Of a stretch of 64,000 bases of DNA, positions 11,394-24,420 are shown in pieces. Source of the DNA: Chromobotia macracanthus. Taxonomy: Eukaryota; Chordata; Actinopteri; Cypriniformes; Botiidae. A program made the translations under genes and the position numbers. Position 1 is the first letter of the stretch. Each line of letters opens with the position of its first letter. The stretch is taken from contig JAZGTH010000019.1 of assembly GCA_036877525.1 (NCBI GenBank), positions 8,354,001 to 8,418,000 of the forward strand. The letters run 5' to 3'. The notes beneath the pieces were generated by a model. The model saw only the letters and a list, made by a program, of their open reading frames with translations, did not search any database and was not told where the DNA came from.

Positions 11394-14300
11394 ATGAATT
11401 GCTCTGAGGAGCAGGGCAATGCTTCTAATACAAGTTTCTGCAGGAAGAGAGAGGAGGATGGTGCTTATCAGAGCCAGATATCCAGAGCAGCATCCCCAGA
11501 GCCCAGCTGTGTTACTGTGTGTAGTGATCAGTCCATGAGGCACCCCCCTGTGTTGAGAGATGGAGCAGTGACCTCTGACCCCAGGTACAGTAAAGAACAC
11601 AGCTTTCAAGCTACATATGACACTAGTCAGTGATTGGCACGTAGGTTTAATAGACAAACATAAAATAGACAAACAGCAGACAGTCTAAAACCCTCTTTTG
11701 TTTGTGTTTGTTCAGCCTCTCTGGGTTGAAGAGACCCAGAGCAGCATCTCCAGAGCCCAGCTGTGTGTCAGTGAAGAGTGGTCAATCCATGCTGGAGCCC
11801 CTGGAACTCAGTGGAGCAGTGACCTCTGCCCTCAGGTATAGTTAGAAATCCACTTGTGCATTTGACAGAAGCTTTTATCCAAAATAACTTACAGTGAATC
11901 AAATCGACACCCTGCAACACTAGCTAGTGTTTCCTAACCCAGGATAAAGAGACCCAGAGCAGCATCTCCAGAGCCCAGCTGTGTGTCAGTGAAGAGTGGT
12001 CAGTCCATGAGGCAACCGCTTGTGTTCAGTGATGGAGCAGCGACCTCTGACCCTTGGTTAGTATAAACATTATAGTTGATTTAGTAGAACATTCTACAAC
12101 ACTTAAGCACTCATCAGTCTTTCAGTGGACAGTTTTGTCAATAAGATGATAAATGAAGCTTTAATTCATTTTTTATCACACACAAGGAGAGATGGTCATT
12201 CTGACACACTGGGATTACTGATGATGCACTCCAATGATCATATTGTTCTCATAACTGTCATTGTATTTTTGCTGCTCTTTTCTTTGCATGTTCTCAGCAG
12301 TGGGGAGATGCAGCCCGGTCTGAACTGCACTGACTCTTGCTGTCAGACCCTCATCAGACAGCACACCACAGAATCGGACCAGCAGACACACACACTGTTG
12401 GAGGAGACTGCAGACCTGCAGCAGGATTCTCACCAACCAGTGGATGATGTTCTGCAGAGAGTCAAAGACCAACACAAAACCAGCATGAAGACCAAGTATG
12501 AGAGTTTATTTGAGGGAATCAAACTACAAGAGAATCAAACCCTCCTGAAGAAGATTTACACACAGCTGTACATCATAGAGGGAGAGAGTGAAGGAGTGAA
12601 TGAAGAACATGAGGTTTTACACATGGAGAAAAACCCCAGAACACAACACTTACAAGACACTCCAATCTACTGTAATGACATCTTTAAACCCTTATCTGCA
12701 CCAGGATGTGAGGAGAAGAGAAGAGAGAGGAAAGACAAAATCAAGACTGTTCTTACTAAAGGCATCGCTGGAATTGGAAAAACTGTCTCTGTGCAAAAGT
12801 TCATTCTGGACTGGGCCGAGGGAACAGCCAATCAGGGTGTAGATTTCATGTTTGTGCTACCATTTCGAGAGCTGAACTTGATTAAAGATGATCAGTACAG
12901 TCTTCACAAACTTCTGCTTGACTTTCATCCTGAACTTCAAGATCTGGACTCACAGATTTATGATGAGTGTAAAATTGTGTTCATCTTTGATGGTCTGGAT
13001 GAAAACAGATGTACACTGATGTTTTCAGACAGTGAGAAAGTTTCTGATGTGACTGAGACTTCATCAGTGGGTGTGTTGATGTCAAACCTCATCAAAGGAG
13101 ATCTGCTTCCCTCTGCTCTCATCTGGATCACCTCCAGACCAGCAGCAGCCAATCAGATCCCTTCTAAATACATCAACCGTGTGACAGAAATCCAGGGATT
13201 CAGTGACCCTCAGAAGGAGGAATATTTCAGGAAGAGAATCAGTGATGAGCATCAAGCCAGCAGAATCATCTCGCACATTAGAAGATCAAGAAGCCTCCAC
13301 ATCATGTGTCACATACCAGTCTTCTGTTGGATCTCATCCACTGTGCTTCAAAACATCCTGAAACAAGATGACAGTGCAGAAATCCCTAAAACTCTGACAG
13401 AAATGTACATCCACTTCCTGCTCATTCAGATAAATGTGAAGAACCAGAAATATGATGAGAGAGATCCAGAGAAACTCCTGCAGTCCAACAGAGAAGTGAT
13501 TGTGAAACTGTCTGAACTGGCTTTCAAACAGCTGATGAAGGGCAATGTGATGTTCTATGAGGAGGACCTGAGAGAGTGTGGGATAGACATCACTGATGCC
13601 TCAGTGTATTCTGGGATCTGCACTGAGATCTTTAAGGAGGAATCTGTGATTTATCAGAGGAAAATCTACTGCTTCATACATCTGAGCTTTCAGGAGTTCT
13701 TTGCTGCTGTTTATGTATTTTACTGTCATGTAAGCAAAAATGTTGACACCCTTAAGTTTGTTGATTTGGTTTATAGCTTTTTTAAAAATGCAGTTGATAA
13801 AGCTCTGCAGAGTAAATCTGGACACCTGGATCTTTTCCTGCGATTCCTGCTGGGCATCTCACTGGAGTCCAACCAGAGACTCTTACAGGATCTCCTGACA
13901 CACACAGTGGACACCTCAGAAACCATCAAGAAAGTCTTAAAACACATTAAAGCCAAAATCAAAAGCATGAAAAATACTTCTGAGCACATCTCCACTGAAA
14001 GATCCATCAACCTGTTCCTCTGTCTGCTTGAACTGAATGATCAGACTCTGTACAGAGAGATTCAGGAGTTTGTGAGATCAGACAAACACTCAGAGAATAA
14101 ACTCTCTGCTGCTCACTGCTCAGCAATAGCCTACATGCTTCAGATGTCAGAGGAGGTTCTGGATGAGCTGGACCTGAAGAAATACAACACAACAGAGGAG
14201 GGTAGAAGAAGACTCATACCAGCTGTCATCAACTGCACAAGAGCTCTGTGAGTGTTTAACAGCTGTATTGGTTATGTGAGAGTTATGAATAACTAGGAAT

Positions 14301-15997
14301 TGAAGGAGTCAGTGTAAATTTGAACTGAAAATTGTGTTTCACTCTCTTTCAGACTTGCTGAATGTAATCTCACTGATCAGTGCTGTACAATTGTGGCTTC
14401 AGCTCTTCAATCCTCAAACTGTCCTCTGAGAGAGCTGGACCTGAGTAACAATGACCTGCAGGATTCAGGAGTAAAGCTGATCTCTGGTGCTCTGAAGAGT
14501 CACAACTGTAAACTTCACATACTGAGGTGAGTAGGAAGAGTGGAAAATAAACACCCACCAGCAGGCAAATGTGAATGTGAATTTTGTTGTGGGCAAAATC
14601 TCAGAATGACTGACATGATACACTTTACGTACTACTTATTCTAAATAAAACTACTGATTACATCAAAAGAAATCTTGTGTGTGTGTGTGTCTGATTGGCT
14701 GTCTTTTCAGCTGGTCAGTTTTCACTTTCTTCATTTTAGAGTCACAGAGAAGTTTGCAAAAGGAACTCTGATAATCTCGGGTCCCAGTGTAAGGTTTCAT
14801 ATTTCTTCCTCTGTAGGTTATCAGGCTGTATGGTGACAGAGAAAGGCTGTTCTCATCTGGCTTCAGCTCTGAGTTCAAACCCCTCACATCTGAGAGAGCT
14901 GGATCTGAGCTACAATCACCCAGGACACTCAGGAGTCCAGCTGCTGTCTGAGAGACTCAACCATCCAAACTGCTCACTGGAGACACTCAAGTATGTGCAA
15001 CATAATCACATATCTTAACACATATATATCTTTGAGCATGAATGTAGTGCCATTTCATTCTTTTGTTACTACATCCCCTCATATCTGTACATCAATATAT
15101 GTGTGCTTGTGTGTTTATAGTTTGGATCACGGAGGAAAGAGCAGAATTACACCAGGGCTTAAAAAATGTAAGTTTTAATAAACACCTCAGCACTAATATG
15201 CATAAAATACCTGATTACTGAAGATGTGGGGAAAGAGAGCAAGAGAGTCAGTTCTGGATGCAGCCAATGTTCAAATATAATATTATTACACATGATCTTA
15301 GTGTAAATGTAGCTGTAATTAGAAAGAATAAATACAAAAAAAAATCTAAATATGTGAGGAAACAAATGTGACTAGGATTAAAGGAGGACTTGTTGAGCTT
15401 TGACTTGTTTTCAAACCAAGCTTCACTCTTTCTCTCAGTTTACCATGTCATGAATGTTTGTTTTCATCTTTAGACTCCTGTTATCTCACTCTGGATTCAA
15501 ACACTGCAGATTCTCGTCTTGCTTTGTCTGAAGGAAACAGAATGGTGAAGCGTGTGAAAGAGAAGCAGTCGTATCCAGATCATCCAGAGAGATTTGATTA
15601 TTATGGTAATGTTCTGTGTAGAGAGAGTCTGACCGGACGCTGTTACTGGGAGGCTGAATGGACTGGGGTGGTTGATATACCAGTGGTATACAAAGGTTTA
15701 AAGAGAAAGGGTGACAGTAATGAATGTTTTTTCGGATACAATGAAAAGTCCTGGACTCTTTACTGCACAGATAGCAGTTTTTCTGCAATACATAATAAAA
15801 AAAGCATAGATATATCAGCTCCTTTTCCCTCTAAGAGAGTAGGAGTGTATCTGGACTGGTGGGCCGGCACTCTGTCCTTCTACAGCATCTCTGACACACA
15901 CACACTCACACACTTACACACATTCAACACCACATTCACTGAACCCCTCTATGCTGGATTTGGGGTTTATCCAGGCTCTTCTGTGCATTTCTGTTAG
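11394..15997 (+). CDS. NLR gene 2: FISNA-NACHT-LRR-B30.2 receptor with three N-terminal SPEPSCVS modules
   Basis: Predicted cytosolic NLR. Eight coding exons join in frame: 11394-11584, 11716-11835, 11943-12056, 12298-14247, 14353-14526, 14817-14990, 15121-15167, 15474-15997 (3294 nt, 1097 aa). The first three exons each encode a module with the core SPEPSC(V)(S/T)V followed by a stretch ending near TSD, separated by phase-2 introns. The large exon begins with a Cys-containing segment (about 40 aa, not a RING), then FISNA, Walker A GIAGIGKT, Walker B FIFDGLDE and the winged-helix region. Two LRR exons, a 47-nt linker (ITPGLKK) and a B30.2 domain ending in VHFC follow. The acceptor at 12297 was chosen because TG plus C gives an open Cys codon; the open frame upstream from a GTG at 12125 is intronic. 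An AATAAA lies at 16194-16199. Confidence 0.88.
11857..11897. mobile_element. Fragment of a dispersed fish repeat
   Basis: The stretch GCATTTGACAGAAGCTTTTA and the TCCAAAATAACTTACAGTG that follows resemble a sequence I recall as very common in fish genomes (CATTTGGCAGACGCTTTTAT type). It lies in an intron of NLR gene 2. The element family cannot be assigned without a repeat library. Confidence 0.35.
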
Positions 15998-18554
15998 ATA
16001 TAGAGGCATGCTAAACAGCACTTATGTCTTGGAACTTAACTTAGAAAGTTACATAAACATTTTTTAAAGGTAATTTCATAATACCAACACAGTCCCACTT
16101 AAAAGTATTTACAGGGATATTGATTTTGTTAAATGGGGATATAATAATTTGAAAAAACATGATCATATATAAAACTTTGTATAGCTGTGTTCAAATAAAT
16201 AAGATTAGTGAGGCAGTGCTATAGCAAGTCTCTGTTTCTTGCTGCTTTTATAAAAAGGTTACCGCAAAAAAAATGGACATAAATATATGTGTAAGTAGTT
16301 TGTTAATGAGGTTATAGCTGCGTCATATCTTGAATAAAACAAGGCCACTGAATGTGGCCACTGGAGTCTGTATGTGTATGCTCAGTTCAGAGTGTGCAAA
16401 ATGTTTGTTCATGTTTACACTGTTTATTTCTTCTGAACCACAATGTGTGATTAGTAAATGCTGCACATACTTTGTTTCAATACTTATTCACTTATTAATA
16501 TTTAACATGTTTCGTCTGAATCTTATGTTTGTACATCAGGTCCCTGGTATTAAAGGGAAATTGACGTGTAGTTTTGTAAGATACTGTGTTTGTAAGATAT
16601 TTTGGAAATTGTTGCTTTAATACCTTTACTTGAGCATTAGAAGTATAGGGCATTAGTAATGGCACAGCTGACTGTAGTCATGACAACTTGCAGTAGTTAC
16701 GTGGCAGGATGCTGAAGTCTGTGACCCTGTTTCCACCTGATATTAAGATCTTAGACAATCTGATCACATGTGGTCAGCACTATATAGGCTATATAGATGG
16801 TTAGGGTTAGGGTCTAAAATCGTAATGGTTTTGTGATCAGATCACTCGAGCCACATATGTAGCACAAACACTATTGTGTCCTGATGTGTCCCACATCTAA
16901 AGATCACAGATCCATCTGTAAATGAACTGAATTGTTGATTACATATCCATTTCATGATCTTAATTCCATTAAAACAATTACCCAGCTGTCTCTTTAATAT
17001 AAATTGTCAGTGTTTAATGAATTCTGGGAGGTAATGTAACAGCTGCTTTGTTCTCAGAGAAGGTCACCCTACACCAGTCATGTTCCCGGAGTTTAGCTCC
17101 AACCTACTCCCACACGCCTTCCTGGATGTTTCTAGTTCCAGTCCCGGTGCTTTGATTAGCTGCTTCAGGAGCTGAACTCTGCAGGTCTGTGGACCTCATT
17201 GGGGAACCTCTGCCCTAAACAAACTAAACCAATAATGAGAATTTAACTTCAGAAATGACCTGCAGTGATGAGAGGCGAGGCAGACGCAGGTAACTGTAGA
17301 AACAGTAATAATGGCTGTGTGACCGGGTTCTCTTCAGGTAAGTGAACAGGCCATGATTGTTACTGGAGATCAGCTGCTTCAAGAAGCTCTGCTGGAAATG
17401 TCACTCGATGACGCCACGGCCCGTTTGCATATTAGTGACACGATTGAATCGTTTGGTTTCGCTTCTCACTCTCCCAGACTTTCTCCAGTCAAGATGAAAA
17501 CTTAACAAAGCTGTTCTCATTCACGACAAACACATAAATGTAAGTTAATGCAGCAGCTGTACGGGGATTTCGGATATATTTACATATATATAATATACAT
17601 ATACATGCACAGTCATCATTAGAAAGAAGTGGCTTGTCTGTTTCTCACAGGTTTAAATGAAAGCGCTGAAAGAAGATAATTTTCATCCAAAAAGTGGCTT
17701 CAGTCCAGCTCAGTTTATGACTGCGTGTGATGTGTGTGAGTTGATTTTGATACACGTTTGAGATGTAACACATCAGATGAAATGTGGTCTTAAGCACAAT
17801 TATCTGGAGACTTACATAAAACAGCATGTTTATAAGCCCAAACATTCAATGACACACACGTTTAAGATCAGCAGACTGGCAGTCAATGTTTCACAAACGT
17901 TTTACTCCAAATGATTTCATTCAGCACAGATTTCTGTAACAGCTTTTAGCTTTTGAGGCTCTACGATCACCACTAACACACACACACAACATTTCTGTCA
18001 GCCCAAACCTTTAATCTGTAAAATAGTTTAAGTGAAAAAATACATCAAAACTTGAGACACATCTCACCTCATTTTTATAATTCAACAGTCCTTTATCAAT
18101 AGTCAATATAATGGTAACACTTGACAACAATGAAAAATTTTACTTGCATTAACGAACATTAACAGAGAAAATACATTTTAATTGGTAGTTTACATTAGCT
18201 AATGCATTAACATTAACAAGTGCAACCTTATTGTAATGTGTTACCAATTTAATATGTACGTATAAAAATTATATATTTTTATTTTTTGTTCTTCAAAACA
18301 TTATCAAAACATTCTAAATAATGTTTTAAACCACATATTTAACAATCTTTATCTTCATCTAACAATTACTCAGAGAGGCCGTTAAGATTTAAGACATTGA
18401 ACAGTCTAATATGGCCCTGAATGTACAGTTTAAAAAACAGAACAGAAACAAATATGGTTGACATCTTAATAAATCAGTCAATTACTATAATGTTTTGAAC
18501 AAACAAAGAGCTTTGTATTCCCATGACAGGTACCCCTAAAGGGAACCTGTTGTT
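15998..18554. other. Convergent 3' regions of NLR genes 2 and 3
   Basis: The stretch holds the 3' UTR of NLR gene 2 (polyadenylation signal at 16194-16199), AT-rich unique sequence, and the 3' flank of the minus-strand NLR gene 3 (TTTATT, i.e. AATAAA on the minus strand, at 18278-18283). No coding exon was recognised. Genes 2 and 3 therefore point tail to tail. Confidence 0.5.
17066..17218. mobile_element. Remnant of a short inverted-repeat DNA transposon (hAT-like MITE)
   Basis: The left end contains GGAGTTTAGCTCCAACC and the right end contains GAACTCTGCAGG followed by CTGTGGACCTCATTGGGGAA. Reverse-complementing the right end gives CTGCAGAGTTCAGCT, which partly matches the left end. This terminal pattern is what I recall of a very abundant family of non-autonomous fish DNA transposons. 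The copy is diverged and has no coding capacity. Confidence 0.4.
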
Positions 18555-21500
18555 CTACTGCAACAACACAGGAGAGTCTGGATAAAGCACAAATCCAGCA
18601 CAAACAGGTTCAGTGAATGTGGTGTTGAATGTGTGTAAGTGTGTGAGTGTGTGTGTGTCAGAGACGCTGTAGAAGGACAGAGTTCCAGCCCACCAGTCCA
18701 GATACACTCCTACTCTCTTAGAGGGAGGTGAAGAAGCCGGTATATCTGTCTGCTTTAGATTGTGACAAGCAGAGTAACTTCTGGTAGAGCAGTAGAGATT
18801 CCAGGACTTTTCATTGTATCCAAACCAACAGTCCTCGCTCAGGCCTTTTCTGCTGATTCCTTTATAAACCATAGAAATTCCAGCTCCCCGCCCGCTCCAT
18901 TCAGCCTCCCAGTAACAGCGTCCAGTCAGACTCTCTCTACACAGAACCTGCTCAAAGCACTCAAATCTCTCTGGATGATCAGGATACAGCTGAGGTTCTT
19001 CCACACGCATGACCTTCCTGTTCTCCCCAGATAGTATGAGAAGAGTGTGTGCTGTGTTTGGATCCAGTGTGAGATCACAGGCATCTGAACACAAGAAAGC
19101 GTAAAGGAGAGAACTTACGAAATATGTAATAAAATCTTTCACAGCAATTATGTTTATACAAAAAACAAACTGAAATTTTAATCTTTTTGACAATGACCCA
19201 TTTGAGGGGATATGTGTCTGTGTATGTTTGTGTTTGTAAACATACATTTTCGTAGTCCTTTTGTAATCCTGGTCTCTCCTCCATAGTTTATGCTACAGTA
19301 ACATATAAGCAAATTACTGGCATGATTATACAGTCATATTTAAATGTTATTATTACTTATTCCCCGTTAGTGAATAGGAAATGATTTTAACATACAAGAA
19401 GTGAATAATATGAAAATGTGAAAAAATGAAGGAAGCCACAACAATTAGGAAAATAATCTTTAAATCTTAAAAGGGGCGTGTCCAGGGAGACTCAAGCCCC
19501 TGCCCCTTATTTGTCATAATGTAAATGTAAGTAATACAGAAAATGTACATTTATCCTGCTACCATGCTTCTGTAAATGTAGCACATGCATAAGTTATTCC
19601 TAATTTTAATAAATCATATTCAGTCTGTTTTTATCCAAGGCCATTCAGCTCATATAGTTTAGTACATTCTGGTGTTATTAGCTTGGAGAAATACATCTGT
19701 ATTGAAATTAAATCTCAGTCAGTGTCAAACTCTGTAATGTACAGAATTGATATATTGGATTTTATGATATGTCTCATTCATATAATACAAACATAAAGTT
19801 TACAACACTAAACATGAACATGATTGCCTTCATGATTCTCACTGTTTTGTTTGGTAAAGTAAAAGTTAATTTTTTAACAGTTTTTTTTTTAAGTTTTGTA
19901 TTTAATTATAATTTTGTTAATTGAAGTAATTGTTTTAATAGCAAAGATTCTGAGCCACTGAGGAACACCTACTGAATCTGACCTGGAACTTCAAAAGTCT
20001 ATCACAGAATTCTCTGTCAAAGGGTTATGCTTTTAGCCATAAATAGAGTAAAAGTTATGTCTGATATATGTAAAACATTTTATCATAAATTACTGTAATC
20101 TTTTAGGAAAGGTCAATAATAGTTTAAGGTACTATGCTGCTGTAGTCACTTTCAAACAGATAACAAACACTGAGATAAATCACTAGATTACTTATGCTGA
20201 ACTCACTTGAGTGTCTCCAGTGAGCAGGTTGGATGGTTGAGTCTCTCAGACAGCAGCTGGACTCCTGAGTGTCCTGGGTGATTGTAGCTCAGATCCAGCT
20301 CTCTCAGGTGTGAGGGGTTTGAACTCAGAGCTGAAGCCAGATGACAACAGCCTTTCTCTGTCACCATACAGCCTGATAACCTATAAACACACACACACTT
20401 CAACAGACAAATCATCTACAGACACACACACACAAGGACAATCTATACACACCATATAGAGGTGAGTACTGACTGCATTTCCTGAAAGGGGAACATATGC
20501 TATTTAATACCTCAGTATGTGAAGTTTACAGTTGTGACTCTTCAGAACATCAGAGATCAGCTTCACTCCTGAATCCTGCAGGTCATTGTTACTCAGGTCC
20601 AGCTCTCTCAGAGGACAGTTTGAGGATTGAAGAGCTGAAGCCACAATTGTACAGCACTGATCAGTGAGATTACAGTCAGCAAGTCTGAAAGACAGAATTA
20701 AATACAGCACCAGTTAATTTGAGCTGTAGTATTTTATCTCAGTTCTCAAACGGTTTAGTGATATAAATACTGCAACATTCTAAACAATATGAACCTTTTG
20801 CTGTATGTTTTTTTTATTTGTAATCTTAAAGCTGCAATCTTTAACCTTTTTGGTTAAAAATGAACAAAAACAGTTATTGAGCAAGTACATGACAGTGAAT
20901 TTTTAACATGATCTCTCTTTTACCCTCATTCTCAATGGTAATTTTATAATAATGATTTACAATTTGAGCTGTCAGGTCCAATTTCACAAGAAAAGTCAGT
21001 ATGTAAACAGAAAGAAGCTCCAGCTACTATATTGCATGGCTGGGTACTGCATATGGTACAGTGTGTTTGTAGCTTGTTCTTGCCTCAAGACAGGCAGTGT
21101 TCCAAGATAGTGACATCTAGTGTAACTGGTACATTTCACTTTTGTGTAATGTAATCAGAGTAAACAGTGTGGAGTAATGGAGAGCAGGAAGCAATTGTTA
21201 TATGGTGATGCCTGGAGCTGCAATATTTGTTAATGTAGTCATGAGGCAGAATATAAATTGTGTAATTCTGGAGATGCATGTGCCAGCCAAATAACTCCCC
21301 AAAGTGTGACATTCAACATGGGGTTGAAAATCTAATAAATCCTGAAAGTTTGCATTAAAATGCAAGAAACTATTTGCATATTATTTATACAGTAAAAAAT
21401 TGTCCTATTTTTATAACATATAGGTGTTATACAACATAGAATTATAGTTTTAAACCACACGTATAAACAAATCAAATCAATCATTTTTAATCAGACTATA

Positions 21501-24387
21501 ATTCCATGACGATTTTGTGTAAATATGAGCTTCCATATCGCTCTCTCTTTTTCTGGCCCTGGGGGAAAGTGCTGTCACTCCTCTCACTTTGTTCAAAATC
21601 AACTCTGTGTGTGTCTCCTAATCTGTAAATCTTGTGATATTGCTTAAAAATCACAGAATTTAAAGGAGCAATACTCACAGAGCTCTTGTGCAGCTGATGA
21701 CAGCTGGTATGAGTCTTCTTCTACCCTCCTCTGTTGTGTTGTATTTCTTCAGGTCCAGCTCATCCAGAACCTCCTCTGACATCTGAAGCATGTAGGCTAT
21801 TGCTGAGCAGTGAGCAGCAGAGAGTTTATTCTCTGAGTGTTTGTCTGATCTCACAAACTCCTGAATCTCTCTGTACATAGTCTGATCATTCAGTTCAAGC
21901 AGACAGAGGAACAGGTTGATGGATCTTTCAGTGGAGATGTGCTCAGAAGTATTTTTCATGCTTTTGATTTTGGCTTTAATGCATGTTATGATATTCCTGA
22001 TGGTTTCTGAGGTGTCCACTGTGTGTGTCAGGAGATCCTGTAAGAGTCTCTGATTGGACTCCAGTGAGATGCCCAGCAGGAATCGCAGGAAAAGATCCAG
22101 GTGTCCAGATTCACTCTGCAGGGCTTTATCAACTGCACCTTTCAGTACATTGTAGATTAAATCAAAAAACTGTGACATGTCTGATTTTTGATTATTATAA
22201 TAGTAAAACAGAAAAAATGCAGCCAGAAACTCCTGAAAGCTCAGATGTATGAAGCAGTAGATTTTCCTCTGATAAATCACAGATTCCTCCTTAAAGATCT
22301 CAGTGCAGATCCCAGAATACACTGAGGCATCAGTGATGTCTATCCCACACTCTCTCAGGTCCTCCTCATAGAACATCACATTGCCCTTCATCAGCTGTTT
22401 GAAAGCCAGTTCAGACAGTTTCACAATCACTTCTCTGTTGGACTGCAGGAGTTTCTCTGGATCTCTCTCATCATACTTCTGGTTCTTCACATTTATCTGA
22501 ATGAGCAGGAAGTGGATGTACATTTCTGTCAGAGTTTTAGGGATTTCTGCACTGTCATCTTGTTTCAGGATGTTTTGAAGCACAGTGGATGAGATCCAAC
22601 AGAAGACTGGTATGTGACACATGATGTGGAGGCTTCTTGATCTTCTAATGTGCGAGATGATTCTGCTGGCTTGATGCTCATCACTGATTCTCTTCCTGAA
22701 ATATTCCTCCTTCTGAGGGTCACTGAATCCCTGGATTTCTGTCACACGGTTGATGTATTTAGAAGGGATCTGATTGGCTGCTGCTGGTCTGGAGGTGATC
22801 CAGATGAGAGCAGAGGGAAGCAGATCTCCTTTGATGAGGTTTGACATCAACACACCCACTGATGAAGTCTCAGTCACATCAGAAACTTTCTCACTGTTTG
22901 AAAACATCAGTGTACATCTGTTTTCATCCAGACCATCAAAGATGAACACAATTTTACACTCATCATAAATCTGTGAGTCCAGATCTTGAAGTTCAGGATG
23001 AAAGTCAAGCAGAAGTTTGTGAAGACTGTACTGATCATCTTTAATCAAGTTCAGCTCTCGAAATGGAAGCACAAACGTGAAATCTACACCCTGATTGGCT
23101 GTTCCCTCAGCCCAGTCCAGAATGAACTTCTGCACAGAGACGGTTTTTCCAATTCCAGCGATGCCTTTAGTAAGAACAGTCTTGATATTGTCTTTCCTTC
23201 TTCTTTTCTCTGTGCTATATCCTGGTGCAGATAAGGGTTTAAAGATGTCATTACAGTAGATTGGAGTGTCTTGTAAGTGTTGTGTTCTGGGGTTTTTCTC
23301 CATGTGTAAAACCTCATGTTCTTCATTCACTCCTTCACTCTCTCCCTCTATGATGTACAGCTGTGTGTAAATCTTCTTCAGGAGGGTTTGATTCTCTTGT
23401 AGTTTGATTCCCTCAAATAAACTCTCATACTTGGTCCTCATGCTGGTTTTGTGTTGGTCTTTGACTCTCTGAAGAACATCATCCACTGGTTGGTGAGAAT
23501 CCTGCTGCAGGTCTGCAGTCTCCTCCAGCAGTGCTGGTTCTGTGGAGCAATGAGCAGAATCAGCAGAACTGGATCCTTCCATGACCTTGTGGATTTGTAG
23601 AACAGGACTAGATCTCTTTCTACACTGAGGACAGTCAAAGTCTTCTGGTGTACTGGTCTGGTCCCAGTAACAGTTGATACACTGTCTACAGAAATGGTGT
23701 CCACAGGTAATAGAGACTGGATCTGTGAGCACCCGTTCACAAACTCCACAACTGGACCCACTCTGGATCAGAACATTTCTCTGCATACTAAAGAAACATA
23801 CTTTTCTGAATCCCATTAAAGGGTGAGAGTAGAGGAAATATTTGCTGGCTGAGCTACTGTCAGGTCCGACAAGTCTAATACTCATCAATATTCTTCTATT
23901 CTCATTTTTGATATTTTCAATTCAGTGACTAATACGTTGTACCATTTGCATTATTCTGGTGTAAATTATCATTTTGAACACTTTCTACAGGGGTGGACAC
24001 ACTTTTAAATGAAAACAATCACCATACCTAAACACCTCTTATTTATTTTGTTTATAAAATGTCATCTTGTCTAGGCTAGAAAACACAAAAGCCAAAATCT
24101 TAACTGTAAATGTAGGTGCAATGTTTACAAATTAAAAACAGATTCATTTGTAGGTTCTGATAATGCATTCTAGAGACATAGCCTTATGAATCAAAGTATT
24201 CAGTCAATTCTACATCTGCGCATATTCAGTCAGTTTTGTCTTACCTAGTGTCAGAGGTCAGTGTTTCTTCACTGAGATCCGAGGACATAACTGTAGATCC
24301 GTTACTCCTCATAGATACACAGTTGGATACTGGAGATGCTGCAGTGGCCCAATCATCCATCTCCTCCATCTCCTCACTGAGACTCAT
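18555..24387 (-). CDS. NLR gene 3: RING-FISNA-NACHT-LRR-B30.2 receptor
   Basis: Predicted cytosolic NLR with a RING finger. Six coding exons on the minus strand join in frame: 24387-24245, 23787-21679, 20684-20511, 20380-20207, 19292-19246, 19084-18555 (3177 nt, 1058 aa). Exon 1 encodes an acidic start (MSLSEEMEEMDD) and one SCVS-like module (SNCVSMRSN). The large exon opens with a C3HC4 RING: CGVC, then CGHHFCRQC, then CPQC, about residues 58-105. FISNA, Walker A GIAGIGKT and Walker B FIFDGLDE follow. Two 174-nt LRR exons, a 47-nt linker (GGETRITKGLRK) and B30.2 (RESLTGRCYWEAEW, GVYLDWWAGTLSFYS) complete it. The linker exon is essential: without it the B30.2 exon would be read out of frame. 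RING domains usually give E3 ubiquitin ligase activity; whether this one does is unknown. Confidence 0.88.
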
Positions 24388-24420
24388 TGTAGAAGCAGTG
24401 CTGATCTTATTAACTTCTAT

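Noticed and set aside
12125..12297. N-terminal extension of the NLR gene 2 large exon from a GTG codon
   Set aside because: The stretch reads through intron sequence. A good acceptor at 12296-12297 with the right phase explains the gene better, and joining at 12125 would meet a stop from the upstream exon.
19085..20206. Missing linker exon in NLR gene 3, suggesting a broken gene
   Set aside because: A closer reading found the 47-nt exon at 19246-19292 with correct borders and phase, so the gene is intact.
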